From the NCBI RefSeq assembly GCF_002019605.1, contig NZ_KV917368.1:217809-281808 (forward strand): DNA of 64,000 bases. Reading direction: 5' to 3'. This stretch comes from Alkalihalobacterium alkalinitrilicum (GTDB taxonomy: Bacteria > Bacillota > Bacilli > Bacillales > Bacillaceae_F). Positions 8,176 to 18,448 of this stretch are shown piece after piece. The position numbers and the translations under genes are program-made. A model generated the notes under the pieces. The model had not been told where the DNA came from and searched no databases. It saw only the letters and a list, made by a program, of their open reading frames with translations. Each line of letters begins with the position of its first letter. The first letter of the stretch is position 1.

Positions 8176-9421
8176 AATTAATTTCAACTTTTACTTTTAT
8201 AATTCGGCGTTCTTCAGCTTCCTTAATGGTTATACTTAAATGTTCGTACTGAAGTTGCTCACCAACAGATGGAACTTTTTGAAACGCTTCAACTAACCAT
8301 CCTCCCAACGTGTGATTGGTGCTATCGGGTAGTTCAATTTTCGTTAGTCTTGCGAAGTCATCTAGACCAAAGTCACCGTAAAATTCGTAAATATTTTCTT
8401 CTAATTGGTCTACACCTCGTACTTTATCGTCATGCTCGTCCCATATCTCGCCGACAAGTTCTTCTAAAATATCCTCTAACGTAATAATTCCAGATGTCCC
8501 ACCGAATTCATCAATTACAACGGCCATATGTACTCGATTTTTTTGTAAAATCGGTAAAAGCGTTGAAACCGTTAATGTTTCTATCACGAACATTGGTTTT
8601 CGGGCGATTTCTCTAATGTTTACTTCTTGATGCTTAATAAGGTGAGAGAGGAAGTCACGTTCCGATAGGATACCAATGATATTATCAATATTTCCTTCGT
8701 ATACTGGAATTCTTGAAAACCGTTCTTCTAATAATAAGGCTGTTACCTCATCAACTTCCATTTCAACATCGATCGCAACAACATCTGTTCGAGGTGTTAA
8801 AATTTCTACTACTCTAATGTCATTAAAAGCTAAAGAATTATGGAGAAGTTCTTTTTCATGATTTTCGATGACGCCTTCTTCTTCACTAATCGTAACCATT
8901 TCTTTTAATTCTTGCTCTGTTATCGAAGGGGTCAAATCCTGCTTCGTAACTAATACTGAAATTCTTTCCTTTAATCGGACTAAAATCCAAGTAAGTGGTT
9001 TAAATAATTTCATAAGAAATGTTAAAATACCAGCAATCTTTAAAGCAAATGGTTCCGCATTTTCTTTTGCGAGTGATTTTGGTAGAACTTCACCAAATAT
9101 GAGGACAAGGATCGTCATAACAATTGTACTGACTAAGAGTCCAGTGTTAGCTCCAAATAAAGTTGTCGCAATTTGAGATGAAATGGTAGCTGCCGCTATG
9201 TTGACTAAATTATTTCCAATCAAAATAGTTGATAGTGCATGGTCAAAGTGCTGTGTAATAAAATAGGCTTTCTTTCCTCCAGAACGATTTTCTTCAGCAT
9301 AACCTTTTAACCGAATTTTATTGGCGCTCGAATATGCTGTTTCGGCTGAAGAAAAAAACGCGGATAAAAATAAAAGAAAAATAAGAAATAGTAATAATTC
9401 AATAGGAATAGCAGACAACAT
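8174..9421 (-). CDS. CNNM/CBS/CorC-HlyC domain transporter or Mg2+ homeostasis protein
   Basis: A 415-residue protein with the three-part hemolysin-C-like layout: an N-terminal CNNM (DUF21) membrane domain with 3-4 helices (residues about 1-190, beginning LLLFLIFLLFLSAFFSSAETAYS), a CBS-domain pair (about 205-330, with VDEVTALLLEERFSRIPVYEG and HMAVVIDEFGGTSGIITLEDILEELVGEI), and a C-terminal CorC_HlyC domain (about 345-412). Such proteins are magnesium exporters or efflux modulators in Bacillus (YhdP/MpfA type). Ion specificity is inferred from the family. ATG is used, with weak AGGAGCGATC upstream. Confidence 0.9.
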   Translation of the reverse strand: MLSAIPIELLLFLIFLLFLSAFFSSAETAYSSANKIRLKGYAEENRSGGKKAYFITQHFDHALSTILIGNNLVNIAAATISSQIATTLFGANTGLLVSTIVMTILVLIFGEVLPKSLAKENAEPFALKIAGILTFLMKLFKPLTWILVRLKERISVLVTKQDLTPSITEQELKEMVTISEEEGVIENHEKELLHNSLAFNDIRVVEILTPRTDVVAIDVEMEVDEVTALLLEERFSRIPVYEGNIDNIIGILSERDFLSHLIKHQEVNIREIARKPMFVIETLTVSTLLPILQKNRVHMAVVIDEFGGTSGIITLEDILEELVGEIWDEHDDKVRGVDQLEENIYEFYGDFGLDDFARLTKIELPDSTNHTLGGWLVEAFQKVPSVGEQLQYEHLSITIKEAEERRIIKVKVEIN

Positions 9422-9701
9422 GATCGCTCCTAATATGAAAGATATATTTTATAATTTGCCCCAAATCATGAATTTGATCATAAATAAAGGAAATTTATCT
9501 ATTTTTTTAGAGAGATCAGAAAGGTATATCAACAATTTTTATGTCGTTGAGTAAATTACAATTAAGTGTTTCATTCGAAATTCTAGTATAGGAATTGATA
9601 TAATGGATGAGGAATTAAAACATGGGGACTTATCATTCCTGCACTTTTCATTGTTACGATAGGCTAAACATAAAAATTGTTTATACATAAGAGGTGTCAA
9701 G

Positions 9702-10148
9702 ATGGATTGGAAAATGAAATCGTTTGAAGAACTTACAAATTTAGAAGTACATAATATTTTAAAAGAACGAACGAACGTATTTGTCGTGGAGCAAAGCTGT
9801 GCGTATCATGAAGTCGATGGTTACGATCTTCTTTCTCACCATTTATTTAAAGAAAATGCTGGTGATGTTATCGCCTATTTAAGAATTCTACCAAGTAATT
9901 CCAAATATGAGGAATGTTCCATTGGTCGAGTCATTGTAAAAAAAGAATATAGAGGAACAGGACTAGCGAAAGAGATGCTTACACGTGCCATCGAAATAAT
10001 CGAAAACGAGCTCAAAGAAACGAAAATCAAAATTCAGGCCCAACAATATCTTGAACACTTTTATGGTACATTTGGGTTTAAGACAATTTCTGAAGTGTAT
10101 ATGGAAGATGACATAGCTCACGTAGATATGGTTTATTCAAAAGCATAA
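9702..10148 (+). CDS. GNAT-family N-acetyltransferase (ElaA type)
   Basis: A 148-residue ElaA-like acetyltransferase. Visible features: FVVEQSCAYHEVDGYDL at about residues 26-42 (the ElaA hallmark, usually VEQxCxYxExDxxD), and the acetyl-CoA loop IGRVIVKKEYRGTGLAKEML at about 74-93. It ends with a FYGTFGFKTISEVYMEDDIAHVDM segment typical of the family. The acceptor substrate is unknown. It starts at ATG after AGAGGTGTC and is transcribed divergently from the CorC-type gene. Confidence 0.88.
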   Translation: MDWKMKSFEELTNLEVHNILKERTNVFVVEQSCAYHEVDGYDLLSHHLFKENAGDVIAYLRILPSNSKYEECSIGRVIVKKEYRGTGLAKEMLTRAIEIIENELKETKIKIQAQQYLEHFYGTFGFKTISEVYMEDDIAHVDMVYSKA

Positions 10149-10212
10149 GTTGTTTCAAGTTGCTAATATAAAGTGGAGAAAAGGCTGTCCTTTTTCACTT
10201 TATCTATCTAAA

Positions 10213-10254
10213 GTAATAAAAAAACAAACACCGCTATGCAAGTCAGCGGTGTTT
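10213..10254 (-). terminator. Terminator of the rarD-like gene
   Basis: On the minus strand AAACACCGCT/AGCGGTGTTT (10-bp stem, 9-base loop) is followed by GTTTTTTTATT. Confidence 0.88.
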
Positions 10255-10259
10255 CCAAT

Positions 10260-11207
10260 TCAACCTTGGAATGATTTTCGTTTTTGTAGAAACTTCGGTT
10301 CAAGCCGCAGAAATAATTTGGATTTCGCGAGTGAAAAAATGATTAAAGCAATCCAAATAAATAAGAATGATCCAAAGTGAGCTACTGTAAATGGTTCTTG
10401 GAATAACATAATCCCAAGGAATAGCATGATAGTCGGTCCAATATATTGAAGAAATCCAATGAGTGATAAGGATATTCTTCTAGCAGCACTTGCAAATAAC
10501 AACAGTGGGATTGCGGTTGCAATTCCAGCTCCAATAAAAAGTAACATGAGAATGGGAGAATCAAGTGTGAATGAACTAGTATTTGCTCGACTTATATACA
10601 CTAAAAAGATTAGTGCAAATGGTGTAATAAATAAGGTTTCAAGTGTCAATCCTGTCATCGCCCCCACTTTAACGACTTTTTTACATAGTCCATAAAGGGC
10701 AAAACTTACAGCTAGTGTCAATGCCGTCCACGGAATGCTACCAAATTGAAACGTCATATGTAATACACCGACGAACGCTAATAGTACAGCAACTGCTTGC
10801 CAGAATGATAGTTTTTCTTTGAGAACGAGCACGCCAAGTATTACATTAACAATTGGATTAATATAGTATCCAAGGCTAACTTCAATTACGTGATCATTAT
10901 TAACTGCCCAAATGAAAAGAAACCAATTGATACTAATGAGGAAGGATGCGAATAGGATATTAATCAATTGTTTTCGTTGCGAAAGGATCCCCCGAACTTC
11001 TTCTATGAAACTTTTAAACTTTCCAAGAGCAAATAAAATGATAAACATGAAAACTAAACACCATACAATCCGATGGGCAAGTACTTCTTGAGCTGGTACG
11101 GCGTCAAGTAACTTCCAATAAAGGGGTAAAATTCCCCAAAGTAAATAAGCGCCAACTCCGAATAACACGCCAAAAAGATGTTCTTTTGAATTTTCTTTTT
11201 CCAACAT
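10260..11207 (-). CDS. rarD: RarD-type EamA transporter
   Basis: A 315-residue drug/metabolite-type transporter with ten predicted membrane helices. RarD markers include GVLFGVGAYLLWGILPLYWKLL near the N-terminus, AHRIVWCLVF, SINWFLFIWAVNNDHVIEVSLGYYINPIVNVILGVLVLKEKLSFWQ, and FLQYIGPTIMLFLGIMLFQEPF in the second half. The start is set at ATG 11207, preceded by GAGG; a longer frame to 11273 has no ribosome site. The biological substrate of RarD in bacilli is not established. Confidence 0.88.
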   Translation of the reverse strand: MLEKENSKEHLFGVLFGVGAYLLWGILPLYWKLLDAVPAQEVLAHRIVWCLVFMFIILFALGKFKSFIEEVRGILSQRKQLINILFASFLISINWFLFIWAVNNDHVIEVSLGYYINPIVNVILGVLVLKEKLSFWQAVAVLLAFVGVLHMTFQFGSIPWTALTLAVSFALYGLCKKVVKVGAMTGLTLETLFITPFALIFLVYISRANTSSFTLDSPILMLLFIGAGIATAIPLLLFASAARRISLSLIGFLQYIGPTIMLFLGIMLFQEPFTVAHFGSFLFIWIALIIFSLAKSKLFLRLEPKFLQKRKSFQG

Positions 11208-11356
11208 TATTTCCTCGATTCCAATTTTAGTAATTTGTAAGATTATTTTATGGCGGCTACTGGGAAAAAGCAAGACTTTTAGTTACTCGAAGGAAAGAAA
11301 GGATGATTGCTCTAAATAATATGAGTGATAAATGAAATGGAAATAACCGTTAAACA

Positions 11357-11869
11357 TCAAAAAATAAACTTGCTTATTCCTAATACAATAAAAATGAAAC
11401 CTGGTAAAACAGCAAGATAACGGGTGATAAACCTGTTTTTAATTGTACTTCCTTGAACAACACCGAACACAATTGCAAAAAAGAGAAAGATCCCGACAAA
11501 AAAAGCAAAACTATAAGAACGTCCAGCCAACCCAGCTTGTACTCCGTAAGCTAGTCCGTCAATATTAATAATAATGGCTAAACGAATTAAAAACGACGGT
11601 TGATAAAGGGGAGGGTCACTAATTAATTGATAGGTTCCTATCGTAATGAGCAATATCCCTGAAAAGACTTTTATTGCATACGTTGGAATAAGTTCTCCGA
11701 CAATATTACCGAAAAAAAGAGCAATGAGCATAACAAATGCAGTAAAAATAGAAATGATAGTTAACGTAGAAATAGCAATCCGAATTTTTTTTAAGCCGAA
11801 AATAAATCCAATAATAAAGCCGTCAATACTAAGTAAAAACAATGAAAATATAAAAGCGAGTGCGTCCAT
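11357..11869 (-). CDS. MntP/YtaF-family membrane protein (YtaF-like)
   Basis: A 170-residue protein with six predicted membrane helices in two three-helix repeats. It begins ALAFIFSLFLLSIDGFIIGFIFGLKKIR, with the buried acidic residue in the first helix that typifies MntP/YtaF, and repeats the pattern in the second half (IIINIDGLAYGVQAGLAG). YtaF is a sporulation-associated membrane protein, while MntP exports Mn2+; this one is somewhat short for YtaF (about 200) and of unproven activity. ATG with AGGAGG upstream. Confidence 0.75.
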   Translation of the reverse strand: MDALAFIFSLFLLSIDGFIIGFIFGLKKIRIAISTLTIISIFTAFVMLIALFFGNIVGELIPTYAIKVFSGILLITIGTYQLISDPPLYQPSFLIRLAIIINIDGLAYGVQAGLAGRSYSFAFFVGIFLFFAIVFGVVQGSTIKNRFITRYLAVLPGFIFIVLGISKFIF

Positions 11870-11942
11870 CTTGAATTCCTCCTACCACTAATCATATTGT
11901 TAAATGGTAAAGTTTATTATCTACTTTTCTTAAATCAGACAA

Positions 11943-11965
11943 GGTACCTAGGAGGATGCTAGGTG
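11943..11965. repeat. Small inverted repeat upstream of topB
   Basis: ACCTAG and CTAGGT flank a 7-base GAGGATG loop between the divergent ytaF-like and topB genes. Role unknown; no T-run follows. Confidence 0.3.
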
Positions 11966-12059
11966 CTGTAACTTTCGTATATACTTAATGGTGGAAAAAC
12001 CGTAAACTGATACATGTCAGTACTAACGATCATGAACAATAAATGTGTGAGGTTAAAAG

Positions 12060-14249
12060 ATGGAACTTATTATTGCCGAAAAACCTGATCAAGGTTTAAA
12101 ACTAGCATCACCTTTTCAATATAAACGACGGGATGGGTATATTGAAATAGCGCCTAATCCAATTTTTAAACAAGGGGCTTATTGTACGTGGGCTGTTGGT
12201 CATTTAACGGAATTATGCCCACCTGAATTTTATAAGCAAGATTGGAAAGCGTGGGCGATTCAAACTTTACCGATCATTCCAGAAAAGTTTCAATATAAGG
12301 TAACAAAATCAAAATATAAACAATTTAATATTGTTAAACAATTATTAAAAAATAATGAAGTGACACGTATTATTCATGCTGGTGATGCTGGTAGAGAAGG
12401 TGAGTTGATCGTCCGCAATATTATCCAGTTAAGTGGTGTGAAAAAACCGATGAAACGGTTATGGATTTCATCGCTTACAAATAAAGCCATTATGGATGGG
12501 TTTACTAATCTGTTAGATGAGTCGGATACAAGAACAACGTACTTTGAAGCTTATTCAAGGGCATGTGCGGATTGGTTAGTCGGAATGAATGCCTCACGAG
12601 TGTATACGTTGTTATTACAGCAAAAAGGTATTTCTGATGTTTTCTCATTAGGCCGTGTTCAAACGCCAACACTAGCATTAATTGTAAAACGAGAAAAAGA
12701 GATTCATAACTTTAAATCTAAGCCGTTTTGGGAAGTTATGGCAACATTCAGTTTCAATGGAAAAACGTATCGAGGTAAGTGGCATAAAAATGGAGAAACT
12801 CGCTTAGATGAGGAAGCGATGGCAGAGAAGATCCGTCAATTTTGTGATGGTAAAGAAGCGCTTGTTCAATCGGCTGAAAAAGAGCGAAAGGAATATCACC
12901 CACCATTTCTTTTTAATTTATCTGCGTTACAAGCGACAGCGAACAGCTTATATAAATTTTCACCACAAAAGACGCTCGAGGTTGCACAAAAACTATATGT
13001 AAAGGGAATTATTTCGTATCCAAGGTCTGACTCCAGTCATGTGACGAAAGAAGAAGCGAAAACATTTCCTGAAATATTAGAGAAGCTGAAAAATTTTGAG
13101 GATTTAAAGCCATTTTTCCCAGTGCCGATGCCGTCCATTATGAATAACAAACGATATGTTAATGAAAAAAAGGTAAGTGATCATTATGCGATCATACCAA
13201 CTGAGCAAGTTCCTTTAATAGCAAAGTTGAATCCGGATGAACAGAAAATTTATACTCTGATTGCGAAACGTTTAATTGCAGCGCATTACGATCAAGCGAT
13301 ATTTGATTATACGACCATTCATACGGTTGTGGATAACCGAGCGACATTTATCTCAAAAGGAAAGCAGCAAATCCAAGAAGGATGGCGCAAAGTTATTTAT
13401 AGTGAGCAAAAAAAGCAAAAACAAGACGAAGATGAGCAAGACCTACCTCTTGTTCACGAGCAGGAACAAGGAAAGGTGAAAGATGTAAAAGTTAAAGAGG
13501 GCAAAACCGAGCCACCCAAACGATATACGGAGGGGCAGCTGATTACATTAATGAAAACCGCGGGGAAACATTTAGATGACAGTGAGTTAGTTAAGGTGTT
13601 AAAACAAACAGAGGGCCTCGGAACAGAAGCGACTCGCGCAGGAATTATTAAAAGCTTAAAAGATCGAAAATATATTGATGTGAAAAAAAATCAAGTATCG
13701 GCAACAAATAAGGGGATTTTGCTTATCGATTCGATAGGGAATAGTCTCTTATCCTCGCCAGAAATGACTGCCAAGTGGGAACAAAGACTTCACGAAATCG
13801 GTGAAGGAACAGCATCTCCGAGCGATTTTATGAACCAAGTAAAAAAGCTATCAACCAAATTAATTGATGATGCTAAATTGCAAAGTGAGTCGTGGAATTT
13901 TACAGGTTATAATCTTGAAGAATTTAAGAGGCAAAGAAGAAAAGGTATGAAATCAAGAAAGTCCCTATCGACAGGTACAAAAATCGGGCCATGTAAAAAA
14001 TGTAATGAAGATGTCGTCGATAAAGGAACGTTTTACGGTTGCTCGAATTACACGGCGACAAAATGTAGTTTTACGATTTCGAAAAAAGTATTAGGGAAAA
14101 CGGTATCGCAAACAAATGTGAAAAAATTACTTAAAGGTGAAGAGTCAAACGTAATTAAAGGCTTTAAAAAAGGTGACAAGACGTTTGATGCAAAGTTAGC
14201 ATTAGTTGAAGGTAAACTAAAGTTTGTATATTCTAATAGAGAAAATTAG
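12060..14249 (+). CDS. topB: DNA topoisomerase III (type IA)
   Basis: A 729-residue type IA topoisomerase that cuts one DNA strand and passes the other, helping resolve recombination and replication intermediates. The Toprim domain starts the protein (LIIAEKPDQGLKLA; HAGDAGREGELIVRN near 106-120), and the catalytic tyrosine is Tyr320 in ISYPRSDSSHVT. The C-terminal tail has a degenerate zinc-ribbon segment (CKKCNEDVV then YGCSNYTATKCSF, near 643-670), and a basic linker at about 620-640. The length fits Bacillus TopB (about 727). ATG follows GTGAGG; it appears monocistronic. Confidence 0.95.
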   Translation: MELIIAEKPDQGLKLASPFQYKRRDGYIEIAPNPIFKQGAYCTWAVGHLTELCPPEFYKQDWKAWAIQTLPIIPEKFQYKVTKSKYKQFNIVKQLLKNNEVTRIIHAGDAGREGELIVRNIIQLSGVKKPMKRLWISSLTNKAIMDGFTNLLDESDTRTTYFEAYSRACADWLVGMNASRVYTLLLQQKGISDVFSLGRVQTPTLALIVKREKEIHNFKSKPFWEVMATFSFNGKTYRGKWHKNGETRLDEEAMAEKIRQFCDGKEALVQSAEKERKEYHPPFLFNLSALQATANSLYKFSPQKTLEVAQKLYVKGIISYPRSDSSHVTKEEAKTFPEILEKLKNFEDLKPFFPVPMPSIMNNKRYVNEKKVSDHYAIIPTEQVPLIAKLNPDEQKIYTLIAKRLIAAHYDQAIFDYTTIHTVVDNRATFISKGKQQIQEGWRKVIYSEQKKQKQDEDEQDLPLVHEQEQGKVKDVKVKEGKTEPPKRYTEGQLITLMKTAGKHLDDSELVKVLKQTEGLGTEATRAGIIKSLKDRKYIDVKKNQVSATNKGILLIDSIGNSLLSSPEMTAKWEQRLHEIGEGTASPSDFMNQVKKLSTKLIDDAKLQSESWNFTGYNLEEFKRQRRKGMKSRKSLSTGTKIGPCKKCNEDVVDKGTFYGCSNYTATKCSFTISKKVLGKTVSQTNVKKLLKGEESNVIKGFKKGDKTFDAKLALVEGKLKFVYSNREN

Positions 14250-14297
14250 CTTTTTAGTTTAACTAAAATTGAAATAATATTGAGAAGGTGAAAAAAT

Positions 14298-15266
14298 TTG
14301 AGTACAAAAAGAGTAGGAATCGTTGGTTTAGGAGTGGTAGGGCAACGACTCATTAAAGAGTTTAAGTCTAACTCTCAGATTGAAATAGATGCAGTTTGCG
14401 ATGTAAATGAACAATTGGCGCAACAAACGGCTAGTGAATGCGTTGGTGTTATAGCTCTCACAGATTATCAGGAATTAGTTTCACGTAAATCAGTGGACAT
14501 TGTCTATGTCGCAGTTCCACCAGCTCATCATCACACTGTTGTTCTTTCTTCAATCGAGCATGGAAAGCATGTTTTATGCGAAAAACCGTTAGCCAACTCG
14601 CGACTTGAGGCGCAGGAAATGCTAAAAAAAGCGAAGCAAGGAAACATTGTTCACGCGATTCATTTTCCATTACCTTATAATGCTCCCTTTACAACGATGA
14701 AAAAGCTAATCGAAAATCAGGAGTTAGGTGAAATTCTGAGAATTTCTATAAAAATGCATTTTGATGTTTGGCCACGAGTATGGCAACAAACCCCTTGGAT
14801 CGGTACTAGAGAACAAGGTGGTTTCATTCGTGAAATTATGCCACACTATCTACAAATGATCGTTCACTTCTTTGGAAAAGTAGTAGACACCAAAGCGCAT
14901 GTTGACTTTCCAGATGACGTAGAAAAAAGTGAAACGGGCCTAATCGCAACTTTAACATTAGCAAATGGTCTTCAAGTGTTAGTCGATGGTCTTGTTGGAC
15001 AAGCTGAGAAAGAAAAAATAGCGTTCACCATCCACGGGACAGAACAAACGATCTCACTAGAAGATTGGCGAGTTGTGAAAAAAGCTCATCGCGGGGAAGA
15101 GTTAACAGTTGTTGAACCCGCGGATCTAATTCCGTCTAATGTTAATTTGATTGATGAATTTGTAAAAGCGACAACTGGTGAAGAAGCGTTTTTAATCGAT
15201 TTTGAAGAAGGGCTACTCGTCCAAGAAGTGTTAGAGACATTACATAATTCGGGTAATCAAGCATAG
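14298..15266 (+). CDS. Gfo/Idh/MocA-family NAD(P)-dependent oxidoreductase
   Basis: A 322-residue dehydrogenase. The N-terminal Rossmann fold is clear (VGIVGLGVVGQRLI, residues 5-18), followed by the family motif HVLCEKPLA near 93-101; the C-terminal part has the predominantly beta GFO/IDH domain, with the HYLQMIVHFFG helix typical of the dehydrogenases. These enzymes oxidise sugars or cyclitols; no sugar operon is adjacent and the substrate is unknown. TTG start at 14298 with GAGAAGGTG 7 bases before it. It lies 48 bases after topB and ends at a terminator. Confidence 0.88.
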   Translation: MSTKRVGIVGLGVVGQRLIKEFKSNSQIEIDAVCDVNEQLAQQTASECVGVIALTDYQELVSRKSVDIVYVAVPPAHHHTVVLSSIEHGKHVLCEKPLANSRLEAQEMLKKAKQGNIVHAIHFPLPYNAPFTTMKKLIENQELGEILRISIKMHFDVWPRVWQQTPWIGTREQGGFIREIMPHYLQMIVHFFGKVVDTKAHVDFPDDVEKSETGLIATLTLANGLQVLVDGLVGQAEKEKIAFTIHGTEQTISLEDWRVVKKAHRGEELTVVEPADLIPSNVNLIDEFVKATTGEEAFLIDFEEGLLVQEVLETLHNSGNQA

Positions 15267-15280
15267 AAAATATCAACTAG

Positions 15281-15325
15281 AAGGAAGGCTGTATCCAACT
15301 TAGTAGGGGGTACGTCTTTCTTTTT
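15281..15325 (+). terminator. Probable terminator after the Gfo/Idh gene
   Basis: AAGGAAGGCTGTATCC pairs, with several G-U wobbles, to GGGGGTACGTCTTTCTT and is followed by more T. The next 250 bases up to helD are AT-rich with no further gene seen. Confidence 0.6.
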
Positions 15326-15582
15326 ATCATTTTATTTAACCAATTACTTGTTTAAAGATACATTCATATGACATAAAGTAACCGCCCCAACAACCATTAA
15401 TGATAAAAAGAATAAAAATCAGCGCTTTATTGTGAATGAAAACGTATATTCGATAGTAATGTATAAAAAATGGTAATATTCAATAATAGAAAAAGCTCTA
15501 AATGGGATAAATATTGAACCTATAACGAAAGATAAGAAGTAGTACTTTTCGTTTGAAACGAGTGATTACTAGGAGTGGGGTT

Positions 15583-17913
15583 ATGACGGAACAAATTCAT
15601 GAATGGAAAATAGAACAAGCACGAGTTAGCAATGTGATTGATAAAATTAATGAACGCATTCAAGAACTAAACGATCAACTCGGTGATATTAAAGTAGATG
15701 TCGTCGACATTCGCAAGAAGTTTTGGGATGATGTGACAGTGAATTTAGATAATGCTGAGGAAGCAGCTGAAACGTATGCAAGTATTAAACAAAAAGCTGA
15801 ATTGCTTTCCGAACGTGAACGAAGTCATCGTCATTCGATAAACCAATTACGTAACTTAAATAAATTGAAGCACTCACCATATTTTGGTCGCGTTGATTTT
15901 TTGGAAACCGGTGAAAATCAGGCGGAGCGAGTGTATATTGGAACTTCTTCTTTTGTCGATAAAAACGGAGTAGATTTTTATGTTTATGACTGGCGTGCGC
16001 CGATTTCGAGTTTATATTATGACTATGGTCCAGGTACTGCACAGTATGAAACACCAACAGGTCTCATTAGTGGAAAGATGGAAGGAAAAAAGCAATATAT
16101 CATTCGTAATGGTACGCTCTTACATATGTTCGATACTGGAATTACGATTGGTGATGAGATGTTACAAACAGTCCTCGGGGCCCAAGCAGATGCTCAAATG
16201 AAAAGCATTGTTGCGACCATCCAGAAAGAACAAAACCAAATTATTCGTAATGAAAAAGGAAAGCTATTAATTGTTCAAGGTGTAGCTGGCAGTGGGAAAA
16301 CATCAGCAGCATTACAGCGAGTCGCCTATCTTCTCTATCGACATCGGGACACATTATTAGCTGAAAATATCGTATTATTTTCACCAAACTCAATGTTTAA
16401 TAGTTATGTGTCTAGTGTCCTACCTGAACTTGGGGAAGAAAATATGCAACAGACGACGTTTCAAGAGTATTTGCAGCATCGACTAGGCAGTACGTTTACG
16501 ATTGAAGATCCGTTTTCACAAATGGAGTTTGTTCTTATACGATCGAAAGATAAATCATACGAGGTTGGTATTGCTGGAATACAACTAAAATCATCCGTAT
16601 TATTCATGCAAATGATTGATCAGTATCTTCAAATACTTAAAGATGACGGAATTATTTTCAAAGGTTTAAAGTTCAGAGGCCAAGTTTTATTTACAAAGGC
16701 GATGATCAAGGACTATTTTTACTCTATAGATCAAAAATTATCGATACCTAACAGGATGAGTTTAACTGCAGAGTGGCTATTAAAAGAGTTGCGTATATTT
16801 GAACTAAATGAACGGAAAGAAGAATGGGTTGAATGTGAAATGGAACTTTTGGATAAAGAGGCGTATTTAAAAGCATATCACAAGCTTCAAAAAGCAAGCC
16901 AAAATAACAGTGAGTTTTACGATTTTGACCGAGAAAAAGAAATACTTTCAGCGATTATTGTAAAAAAACGATTAAAAAAAATAAGAAAGTATATCGAAGA
17001 ACTTAAGTTTATTGACGTTCGTGCAACGTATTTGCAATTATTTAAAAAGATCGAGTTTGTTAAAAGCTTTCAGGAGTTATTGCCACAACAATGGTCAGAT
17101 ATCTGTGTTTCAACAATTGAAAATATTGATCAGTTTCATCTTCGTTATGAGGATGCGACTCCATTTCTTTATTTAAAAGGTAGGCTCGAAGGATTACAAG
17201 TGAATACGTCTATTCGCCATGTTTTTATTGATGAAGCCCAAGATTATTCGCCATTTCAATTTGCATTTATTAAAAGTTTGTTTCCTCGTGGAAAAATGAC
17301 GGTATTAGGTGATTTAAATCAATCGATCTATGCGCATTCATCCGTCAATAGTTTTGAAGCGCTACAATATTTATTTAATTCTGACGAGATTGAGCAGTAT
17401 CAATTGACTCGCAGTTACCGTTCCACCTATCAAATTGTTGAATTTACTAAACATATTATGAATGCTAATATCGATCCGTTTAATCGACAAGGGGGGCAAC
17501 CAACGATTCAAAGAGCACAAAACAAAGAGGAACTACATTTAAATATTATTCAGAGGATTAAATCCTTACAGGTAAAGGGATTGGAAACGATCGCTATTAT
17601 TTGTAAAACAGCTGAAGAAACGGAAAGTGTTCATGAGAATTTAAGCAAGGTTGAATCGATAAGAATGATCACAAAGCATTCAACAGGGTATGAGGCGGGA
17701 GTACTCGTAATTCCTTCTTACCTCGCCAAAGGGGTTGAGTTTGATGCGGTTATTATTTACGATGCTTCTAGTGATAAGTATAGTCGTGAAAGTGAACGGA
17801 ATTTATTTTACACGGCCTGTACGAGAGCGATGCATTCTCTTGACCTCTTCTATATGGGGAAAAAAACACTCTTTCTTCAAAACATTCCTGCACACACATA
17901 TATCGAAAAATAA
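15583..17913 (+). CDS. helD: HelD, RNA polymerase-recycling UvrD-like ATPase
   Basis: A 776-residue superfamily-1 helicase-like protein. The N-terminal 75 residues form a charged coiled coil (the secondary-channel arm in HelD), then HelD-specific VYIGTSSFVDKNG and FYVYDWRAPISSLYYDY near 120-145; Walker A is GVAGSGKTSAALQRVAYLLYR near 233; motif II is HVFIDEAQDYSPFQ near 546; motif VI lies in LFYTACTRAMHSLDLF. HelD binds stalled RNA polymerase and ejects nucleic acid. ATG 15583 has AGGAGTGGGG before it and is preferred to an in-frame upstream start at 15553. Confidence 0.93.
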   Translation: MTEQIHEWKIEQARVSNVIDKINERIQELNDQLGDIKVDVVDIRKKFWDDVTVNLDNAEEAAETYASIKQKAELLSERERSHRHSINQLRNLNKLKHSPYFGRVDFLETGENQAERVYIGTSSFVDKNGVDFYVYDWRAPISSLYYDYGPGTAQYETPTGLISGKMEGKKQYIIRNGTLLHMFDTGITIGDEMLQTVLGAQADAQMKSIVATIQKEQNQIIRNEKGKLLIVQGVAGSGKTSAALQRVAYLLYRHRDTLLAENIVLFSPNSMFNSYVSSVLPELGEENMQQTTFQEYLQHRLGSTFTIEDPFSQMEFVLIRSKDKSYEVGIAGIQLKSSVLFMQMIDQYLQILKDDGIIFKGLKFRGQVLFTKAMIKDYFYSIDQKLSIPNRMSLTAEWLLKELRIFELNERKEEWVECEMELLDKEAYLKAYHKLQKASQNNSEFYDFDREKEILSAIIVKKRLKKIRKYIEELKFIDVRATYLQLFKKIEFVKSFQELLPQQWSDICVSTIENIDQFHLRYEDATPFLYLKGRLEGLQVNTSIRHVFIDEAQDYSPFQFAFIKSLFPRGKMTVLGDLNQSIYAHSSVNSFEALQYLFNSDEIEQYQLTRSYRSTYQIVEFTKHIMNANIDPFNRQGGQPTIQRAQNKEELHLNIIQRIKSLQVKGLETIAIICKTAEETESVHENLSKVESIRMITKHSTGYEAGVLVIPSYLAKGVEFDAVIIYDASSDKYSRESERNLFYTACTRAMHSLDLFYMGKKTLFLQNIPAHTYIEK

Positions 17914-17923
17914 ATTTTAAGTT

Positions 17924-17965
17924 CAGGCACCTTTGCGTCTTAGTTAAGGTGCCTGGCTCTTTTTA
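17924..17965 (+). terminator. Terminator after helD, GGTGCC type
   Basis: CAGGCACCTT (17924-17933) pairs perfectly with AAGGTGCCTG (17946-17955) and is followed by GCTCTTTTT. Confidence 0.88.
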
Positions 17966-18133
17966 CAAGGCACTTTTCTCAGACATTGTTGCTATTTGCT
18001 TTTGGACCTGAAGCCAAGTGGGTGACGCTTTCTGATAATTAATAAGATGCTATTTAAAGAATGTAAAAAAGACTCCTAATCTTTGGGGAAGTATCATATA
18101 TATGAATGACCTAATAACTTGGAGGTGATAGAA

Positions 18134-18292
18134 ATGATTTCAGCCACTTTAATTAAGATTGCGTTGATCATTATCGTCATTCGCTCAGGTTATGTTGCCT
18201 TGAATTTATTTATGACACGAAGTAATATTAACATACTAGATCTTTTATACCATATATCGATTATTATCATCGTTTTATCGTTTTTAATCTAG
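18134..18292 (+). CDS. Small hydrophobic membrane protein, 52 aa, unknown
   Basis: ATG 18134 has a near-ideal GGAGGTGATAG ribosome site. The product is MISATLIKIALIIIVIRSG, a short polar middle (MTRSNINILDLLYH) and a second hydrophobic stretch to the end, so two membrane helices. I do not recognise the family. The strong ribosome site and even hydrophobic pattern make it a credible gene. Confidence 0.65.
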   Translation: MISATLIKIALIIIVIRSGYVALNLFMTRSNINILDLLYHISIIIIVLSFLI

Positions 18293-18448
18293 GTTAATAT
18301 ATAGTAAATAATTAGTAAGGACTCCTCATTACATGAAGCAAACTGTTTTCTATAATAAGTAGATGCATTTAAAATCTTAATATAAAAGTGTAAAAGCAAT
18401 AAAGGTTTCGAATAAAAGGTGCAAAAAAGTAAACAAAGGAGAAAGATA